Positions 59,428 to 64,000 of a stretch of DNA of 64,000 nucleotides are shown here, piece after piece. The stretch spans positions 62,001-126,000 of the forward strand of contig SVIZ01000003.1 of NCBI GenBank assembly GCA_015069205.1, written 5' to 3'. The notes beneath the pieces were generated by a model. It saw only the letters and a list, made by a program, of their open reading frames with translations. It did no database searches and had not been told where the DNA came from. A program made the position numbers and the translations under genes. The first letter of the stretch is position 1; each line of letters starts with the position of its first letter. This DNA is from Oscillospiraceae bacterium (GTDB taxonomy: Bacteria; Bacillota; Clostridia; Saccharofermentanales; Saccharofermentanaceae).

Positions 59428-61158
59428 TCAGGCGTTGAACTTATAGAGCGAAGCGTAAACACCATTCTTACGCATCAGCTCATCGTGGGTTCCGCTCTCT
59501 TCGATGCCGTTCTCGGTAAGGACTAAGATCCTCTCGGCATTTCTTATAGTCGAAAGCCTGTGGGCAATAACAAGCGTAGTCCTGTTCTTTGCAAGTCTTT
59601 CGAGAGACTCTTTGACGATATTCTCACTCTCGTTATCGAGCGCGCTCGTAGCTTCATCGAAGATAAGGATAGGCGGGTTCTTAAGGAAAACTCTCGCGAT
59701 TGAGATGCGCTGCTTCTGGCCGCCGGAGAGCTTAACGCCACGCTGGCCTATATCAGTTGCATAACCGTGAGGAAGGGACATGATGAAATCATGCGCGTTC
59801 GCAAGTTTTGCAGCTTCGATTATCTCATCTTCAGTCGCACCCGGCCTTCCGTAGCTGATGTTGTCGCAGATAGTACCGGCAAACATATAGACATCCTGCT
59901 GGACTATTCCGATGTTGTCACGAAGGCTCTTGAGGGTTACATCTCTAATATCTTTTCCGTCGATCCTGATCGTGCCTTTGGTAACGTCGTAGAATCTGGG
60001 TATAAGGCTGCAAAGCGTTGTCTTTCCGCCGCCGGAAGAACCGACCAGGGCAACATAAGCGCCTGCAGGGACTTCAAGATTGATGTGCCTTAATACCCTG
60101 TGCGCGCCTTCCTTGTATTTGAATGAGACATCCTCAAATTTGATATCGCCCTTAACGTCCGTCAGAGGCTCTGCACCATCCTTGTCCTTGATGTCAGGCT
60201 CAATGTTGATCATCTCGACAAAACGCTCGAATCCCGTATAACCGTTCTGGAACTGCTCCGTGAAATCTATAAGCGTTCTTACAGGCTCCGTGAATACGTT
60301 GATGTAAAGAAGGAACGTAACAAACTGGTACACTTCGATGAGTCCTTTGCTCATGAGAATACCGCCTGCAACGATGACCAGGATGTTGATAAGGAATGTG
60401 AATGCCGTCATGCCGGAATGGAAGATACCCATGTTAAGGTAACTTGCCTTCTTCGCCTTGAGGAATCCGTCATTGCCTATCTTGAATTTCTCGTTCTCGA
60501 TCTCTTCATTTGCAAAAGACTTAACGACTCTTATACCTGAGAGGTTATCTTCGATCTGCGTGTTGATCTCCGCGATCTTTACCCTGTTCATCTTAAAGGC
60601 TTTGCGCATTCTCTTGTTAAGGATAAAAGCAAAGACAAACATCACAGGCAAAAGGATGAATGCTGCGATAGTCAGATAACCGCTGGTGCAAGTAAGGATC
60701 ACAAACGAGCCGATTATCTTTATAAGAGAAATAACTATATTTTCAGGTCCGTGATGCAGGAGTTCAGTGATCTCAAAAAGGTCATTCGTGATCCTGCTCA
60801 TGAGCTGTCCAACTTTCTGGTCATCGTAGAACGAGAATGAGAGTTTCTGGTAGTGCGCAAATATCTCGGCCCTCATATCGTATTCCATCTTGGCGCCCAT
60901 GACGTGACCGACATATGAGATGTAGTAATTCGCAAAGAACTGGATTATGACAAGTGCAACGAGGATCACTGCAAATGTCAGGATCTTTCTCATGCCCTCT
61001 TCTGCTGTCAGGTGCGGGATCTCATTTGTAATATCTCCGACTACGAGAGGGATTACAAGTGATATGCCTGAAGCTACAATCGCGAAAAGCATATCCAGGA
61101 AAAATGTTCCCAGATAAGGCTTGTAGTAACTTATCATTCTTTTAAGGTTATCCCTCAT
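59428..61158 (-). CDS. ABC exporter half-transporter (MsbA/LmrA-like)
   Basis: A 576-aa fused permease-ATPase. Six TM helices (~15-300) carry the exporter coupling sequence SFYDDQKVGQLMSRITNDL. The ATPase has GSSGGGKTT, signature LSGGQKQR, Walker B ILIFDEATSALD and switch IAHRLSTIR. It acts as a homodimer exporting lipids, drugs or peptides. It stands alone. Eight consecutive G bases form part of its SD just before the ATG (61158). Confidence 0.93.
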   Translation of the reverse strand: MRDNLKRMISYYKPYLGTFFLDMLFAIVASGISLVIPLVVGDITNEIPHLTAEEGMRKILTFAVILVALVIIQFFANYYISYVGHVMGAKMEYDMRAEIFAHYQKLSFSFYDDQKVGQLMSRITNDLFEITELLHHGPENIVISLIKIIGSFVILTCTSGYLTIAAFILLPVMFVFAFILNKRMRKAFKMNRVKIAEINTQIEDNLSGIRVVKSFANEEIENEKFKIGNDGFLKAKKASYLNMGIFHSGMTAFTFLINILVIVAGGILMSKGLIEVYQFVTFLLYINVFTEPVRTLIDFTEQFQNGYTGFERFVEMINIEPDIKDKDGAEPLTDVKGDIKFEDVSFKYKEGAHRVLRHINLEVPAGAYVALVGSSGGGKTTLCSLIPRFYDVTKGTIRIDGKDIRDVTLKSLRDNIGIVQQDVYMFAGTICDNISYGRPGATEDEIIEAAKLANAHDFIMSLPHGYATDIGQRGVKLSGGQKQRISIARVFLKNPPILIFDEATSALDNESENIVKESLERLAKNRTTLVIAHRLSTIRNAERILVLTENGIEESGTHDELMRKNGVYASLYKFNA

Positions 61159-61284
61159 ACTGTCTCCCCCCCCATTTCACAAGATATAGCAAAGAATGAT
61201 ACCATAATAATCACGAAGGTAAAGTATCTATATTACAGTTTTTCGATTTTTTATAGCCATTTGCATTGGAATTAAGGAGCGCCT

Positions 61285-62460
61285 ATGAACATCACCGGGT
61301 TAAGCTATAAGTTCATAATGTTCAGTCCGACCATCGATCAGATAATCGATGCGGATATTCCGTTTACCGGAGATAACCTTGAGATCACGGAAAACTTCAG
61401 ATTCTCAAATGATATTTCAGTAAAGCACTTCAAACTTACCAATGAAACGATCGGTATTTTCAGATCACTCATCGAAAAATACAAGATCACGGAATGGATC
61501 GGCAAAACGTCCTCCGATCCCGTTATTTACAATGACGAGCATACTCACGTCATCACTTCCCTGACGCTTAAATTTGATGACGGCACTTCATCAGAGATTA
61601 CTTTCAGAGAAGGAACTGAAGACATATATAAAAAAGCTTCCGATGAATTCCGCAAAGCATTTTTCACTGCTGCTTCAAATGAAGCGCTCATATCAGAGGA
61701 AAAGAAATATCCTGCCTTAAAAGAAGCACGTCTGATAAAGGAAGAGCACGGTCCCGTAACCGCAATTGAGACTCATCATTTTTCAAGCGGAATGATGTAC
61801 AACAGCAACGTAACCACCAAGCAGAAGATTAGCAAGATACCAGGCAAGGACGGAACTGTTCTAGTCGAGTTATACAGGAAGGCAGGCAACCTTCCCGAAC
61901 AGACCGACAGCAAAGAAGTTGAATCTGATATCTTTGCAAAGATCCAGGAGATTTCCGATAAGGAAAACATCCCCGGATGGCATTACGTCCAAAGAGATCC
62001 GAGCATACCTGTCGACAGATCCATGATGCCCATGGATTATTCCGCAAGTTCTTCACTTACCATTATCTATGACGATTCCCTGCTCACAGGCTGTCCCGGG
62101 ATCAGGAGGACCATCGGTGAAACCGCATGCGAAATGGGCGGATCTGAAGTCGATAAGGCAATCTGCGAACTGATCAGGGAATGTGTAACTAAATCAGGCG
62201 CACATATCGAAGTATCTAACGTTAATCCTTATATCGCAGCTGCATATAACGCAGGAGAACCTGTTCCGCAGCCGATGCCGATGAATGGTTTCATGGGTAT
62301 GGGCATGATGCAGGGCTTTGCAAATCCTGCGCCCGCACCTGATGTCTCAACTGAAGGTTCAACACTTAATTCCGACGGGACATGGGACTGCAAATGCGGC
62401 ACTAAAGGTCTTACCGGAAAATTCTGCAGCGAGTGCGGATACCAAAGACCTACAGCATAA
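61285..62460 (+). CDS. Protein with C-terminal zinc ribbon, unknown function
   Basis: A 391-aa soluble protein. The first ~310 residues are a mixed alpha/beta region without a recognised motif (EITFREGTEDIYKKASDEFR, GWHYVQRDPSIPVDRSMM). A Met/Pro/Ala-rich linker follows (MNGFMGMGMMQGFANPAPAP), then a final zinc ribbon CKCGTKGLTGKFCSECGYQR, the usual tag of SPFH/virion-core-type and related clostridial proteins. AAGGAG precedes the ATG. No operon partner is certain. Several other zinc-ribbon proteins occur in the window. Confidence 0.65.
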   Translation: MNITGLSYKFIMFSPTIDQIIDADIPFTGDNLEITENFRFSNDISVKHFKLTNETIGIFRSLIEKYKITEWIGKTSSDPVIYNDEHTHVITSLTLKFDDGTSSEITFREGTEDIYKKASDEFRKAFFTAASNEALISEEKKYPALKEARLIKEEHGPVTAIETHHFSSGMMYNSNVTTKQKISKIPGKDGTVLVELYRKAGNLPEQTDSKEVESDIFAKIQEISDKENIPGWHYVQRDPSIPVDRSMMPMDYSASSSLTIIYDDSLLTGCPGIRRTIGETACEMGGSEVDKAICELIRECVTKSGAHIEVSNVNPYIAAAYNAGEPVPQPMPMNGFMGMGMMQGFANPAPAPDVSTEGSTLNSDGTWDCKCGTKGLTGKFCSECGYQRPTA

Positions 62461-62468
62461 CTATTTGG

Positions 62469-62474
62469 TATAAT
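62469..62474 (+). promoter_or_regulatory. Extended -10 element of the acyltransferase gene
   Basis: TGG-TATAAT beginning eight bases after the previous stop, 40 nt before the ATG. A palindrome ATGAATATTCAT (62490-62501) lies between it and the RBS. Confidence 0.5.
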
Positions 62475-62514
62475 TACCTGGTTTGAATAATGAATATTCA
62501 TCCCGGGGGTAATT

Positions 62515-63654
62515 ATGATCGCTATCTGGTATGTCGCACTGGCAGCACTTCTTTTTGTCGGTATTAAATTCAGCAAGAAAAAAGAATGGAACGACGGCAA
62601 TATGTCATTTGACCAGACCAAGTGTTTCCTTGGTTTCTGCGCTGTCATCATCTGCTTCCATCACATGGCCCAGGTCACATGCGCCCCATGGCTCAACCCC
62701 GTCTTCATCAGAAAGGGACTGGACATCTTCGTAACAGCAGGATATCCGATGGTCGGAATGTTCCTCTTCTGTTCGGGCTTCGGTCTTTACAAGAGCGCGA
62801 AAACAAAGCCTGATTTCTTCAAGCGTTTCATACCGGTAAGGATAATCCCGATCCTTATTCCTACAATACTTACGGAACTCGTATATGTCTACTTCAGACA
62901 CTTAAGACATCTTCCGATAAGATTCAAGAACCCCTTCATGACCGGAAACCACGATACCGTCCACCCTTTCATCTGGTATATTCCCTGCATACTGCTCCTT
63001 TACATTCTCTTCTATGTAGGTTTCGGTCTTTTCAAAAAAGACTGGGCAGGAATACTTACGGTTGCACTAGGCTCAGGTGCATGGGTTTTCTTCTGCATCA
63101 GATACGGTTACGGCACATGGTGGTTCAACACTGTCCACATGTTCTTTTTGGGAATCCTTGTGTCTAAATTTGAGAAGAAGTTTTTCGAGAGCTGCAAAAA
63201 GCTCTATGCATTAAAACTGATCATCACCATAGCAGCTGCTGCCGTTTTATGGCGTCTTGCTGATAATGCAGGCAATCTGTATTTCCAGATAACGCACACA
63301 TACTGGACAGAGGCAAACGGTTATAAGGCAGATCTTTTCGCATGGATCTTCCAGTTCCTTTATACCATCGCATTTGCAATGCTCTATTACCTTCTCAGCA
63401 TGAAGATGAAGGTCGGAAATCCCGTCCTCAGATTCCTCGGCAAGTTCACTCTGGAACTCTATCTTATCCACGGAATCTTCATCAATATGTTCGGTTACTG
63501 CATGATCAAGGAACCTGCACTGCCTGTCTATTACATCAAGAATGTACCGTTGTTTGTGCTTGTAGTTCTTGCATGTTCAATTCCGGTCTCATTTGGCCTG
63601 AGCTTAATAGATAAAAAGGTCGGAAAGATTCTCCGACCTAAAAAAGTAAATTAA
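62515..63654 (+). CDS. Acyltransferase family 3 membrane protein
   Basis: A 379-aa integral membrane protein with about ten TM helices, matching acyltransferase_3 (OafA/WecH-like) proteins that O-acylate cell-surface sugars. The catalytic histidine is probably in VIICFHHMAQ (residues ~42-51), and the C-terminus has RFLGKFTLELYLIHGIFINM, the typical LE-YL-H helix. GGGGG precedes the ATG. A hairpin (63617-63639) overlaps its last codons. Confidence 0.88.
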   Translation: MIAIWYVALAALLFVGIKFSKKKEWNDGNMSFDQTKCFLGFCAVIICFHHMAQVTCAPWLNPVFIRKGLDIFVTAGYPMVGMFLFCSGFGLYKSAKTKPDFFKRFIPVRIIPILIPTILTELVYVYFRHLRHLPIRFKNPFMTGNHDTVHPFIWYIPCILLLYILFYVGFGLFKKDWAGILTVALGSGAWVFFCIRYGYGTWWFNTVHMFFLGILVSKFEKKFFESCKKLYALKLIITIAAAAVLWRLADNAGNLYFQITHTYWTEANGYKADLFAWIFQFLYTIAFAMLYYLLSMKMKVGNPVLRFLGKFTLELYLIHGIFINMFGYCMIKEPALPVYYIKNVPLFVLVVLACSIPVSFGLSLIDKKVGKILRPKKVN

Positions 63655-63717
63655 ACTGTACAAAAAGTGTGATTTGGGATCATGTTTGAAAGGGCAAATC
63701 AGACAAATCAATTATAA

Positions 63718-63747
63718 TTGACATTAATTTGATCCTTAATGTATATT
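63718..63747 (+). promoter_or_regulatory. Promoter of the partial zinc-ribbon gene
   Basis: TTGACA (63718-63723), 18-nt spacer and TATATT (63742-63747), 36 nt before the ATG. Confidence 0.75.
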
Positions 63748-63782
63748 TATTTAGGAATAAGAAATCAAAGGGGTAGTGTTAT

Positions 63783-64000
63783 ATGGCAATTTGGGATAAT
63801 CCTGCAAATAACGCAGGAAGATTCGGCTCACCCAAGGTCAGGACTTTCTCGGCAGACTCATATAAGTGTCCGAACTGTGCATCCAACCTTGTTTATGATG
63901 CTGAACACGGTGCATCGATCTGCCGCAACTGCGGTGGTCTTTTCGATCCCGATACACTTGAGAAAGTCGGCTCATTCGGACTTTTAAATCCGGAGAAAAA
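63783..64000 (+). CDS. Zinc-ribbon protein, 3' truncated by window edge
   Basis: The first 72 residues of a protein starting MAIWDNPANNAGRF. A TFIIB-type zinc ribbon is complete: YKCPNCASNLVYD followed by SICRNCGGLFDP. GGGG stands nine nt before the ATG at 63783, and a near-consensus promoter precedes it. In Clostridia such N-terminal ribbons often head larger membrane or beta-sandwich proteins, so the rest of the protein is needed for any functional call. Confidence 0.8.
   Translation, partial: MAIWDNPANNAGRFGSPKVRTFSADSYKCPNCASNLVYDAEHGASICRNCGGLFDPDTLEKVGSFGLLNPEK

Overview
The window reads as chromosomal DNA of a low-to-mid GC anaerobic Firmicute of class Clostridia, probably a gut or rumen species. 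Signs are the repeated LytTR/DUF3021 modules, an NHLM-type (NHLP) RiPP exporter, small DUF6465/DUF6472-like proteins, a two-cluster ferredoxin, a RicT/HolB/Tmk operon and AGGAGG ribosome binding sites. There is no rRNA, CRISPR array, insertion sequence or phage module. Most genes lie on the minus strand, and several use TTG or GTG starts that are supported by good Shine-Dalgarno (SD) sequences.

Region by region. 1-8 kb: 3' truncated leuC, an ABC-F ATPase, a histone-H1-like Lys/Ala-rich protein, and a plus-strand ABC-2 exporter whose second permease is fused to a CPBP protease. 8-18 kb: a FAD dehydrogenase, a methyltransferase, a 7-TM protein, an ECF S-component, a HAD phosphatase, a YhaM-like HD nuclease, a LytTR/DUF3021 module, an XRE regulator, a zinc-ribbon membrane protein and an OFA-family MFS transporter. 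18-24 kb: a TetR-headed operon with a short HlyD protein, a C39 peptidase-ABC, a second ABC protein and a LacA-type acetyltransferase. This is a complete bacteriocin-type export set with no visible precursor peptide. 24-31 kb: a LacZ-like protein that has lost every recognisable catalytic motif, two membrane-anchored extracytoplasmic proteins (one a phosphodiester glycosidase), a degenerate CPBP protein and three tRNAs (Val, Asp, Phe). 31-37.8 kb: tatD, metG, a putative PD-(D/E)XK nuclease, rsmI and a TrmN6-like methyltransferase. 37.8-46 kb: a duplicated zinc-ribbon/TPR membrane protein, an ABC/LytTR/DUF3021 operon, a TetR-SDR-condensation-domain operon under a textbook palindromic operator, a second 7-TM protein, DUF6472, a decayed sensor fragment and ferredoxin. 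46-55 kb: a long operon SASA-like protein - AraC - folE - folP - folKB - Asn/Arg-rich protein - tmk - holB - ricT, in which the SASA-like protein lacks its catalytic serine. 55-64 kb: DeoR (apparently leaderless), an M15 peptidase, tRNA-Leu, a surface protein, an ABC exporter, a zinc-ribbon protein, an acyltransferase and a partial zinc-ribbon gene.

The best candidates for something undescribed are the two large cytoplasmic pseudo-carbohydrate enzymes (24-27 kb and 52.8-55 kb), the TetR-controlled orphan NHLM exporter, the TetR/SDR/condensation-domain operon, and a family of 36-39 nt intergenic hairpins whose arms differ between copies but stay self-complementary while an A-run core is kept. 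All functions are inferred by reading translated sequence; no database search was run.
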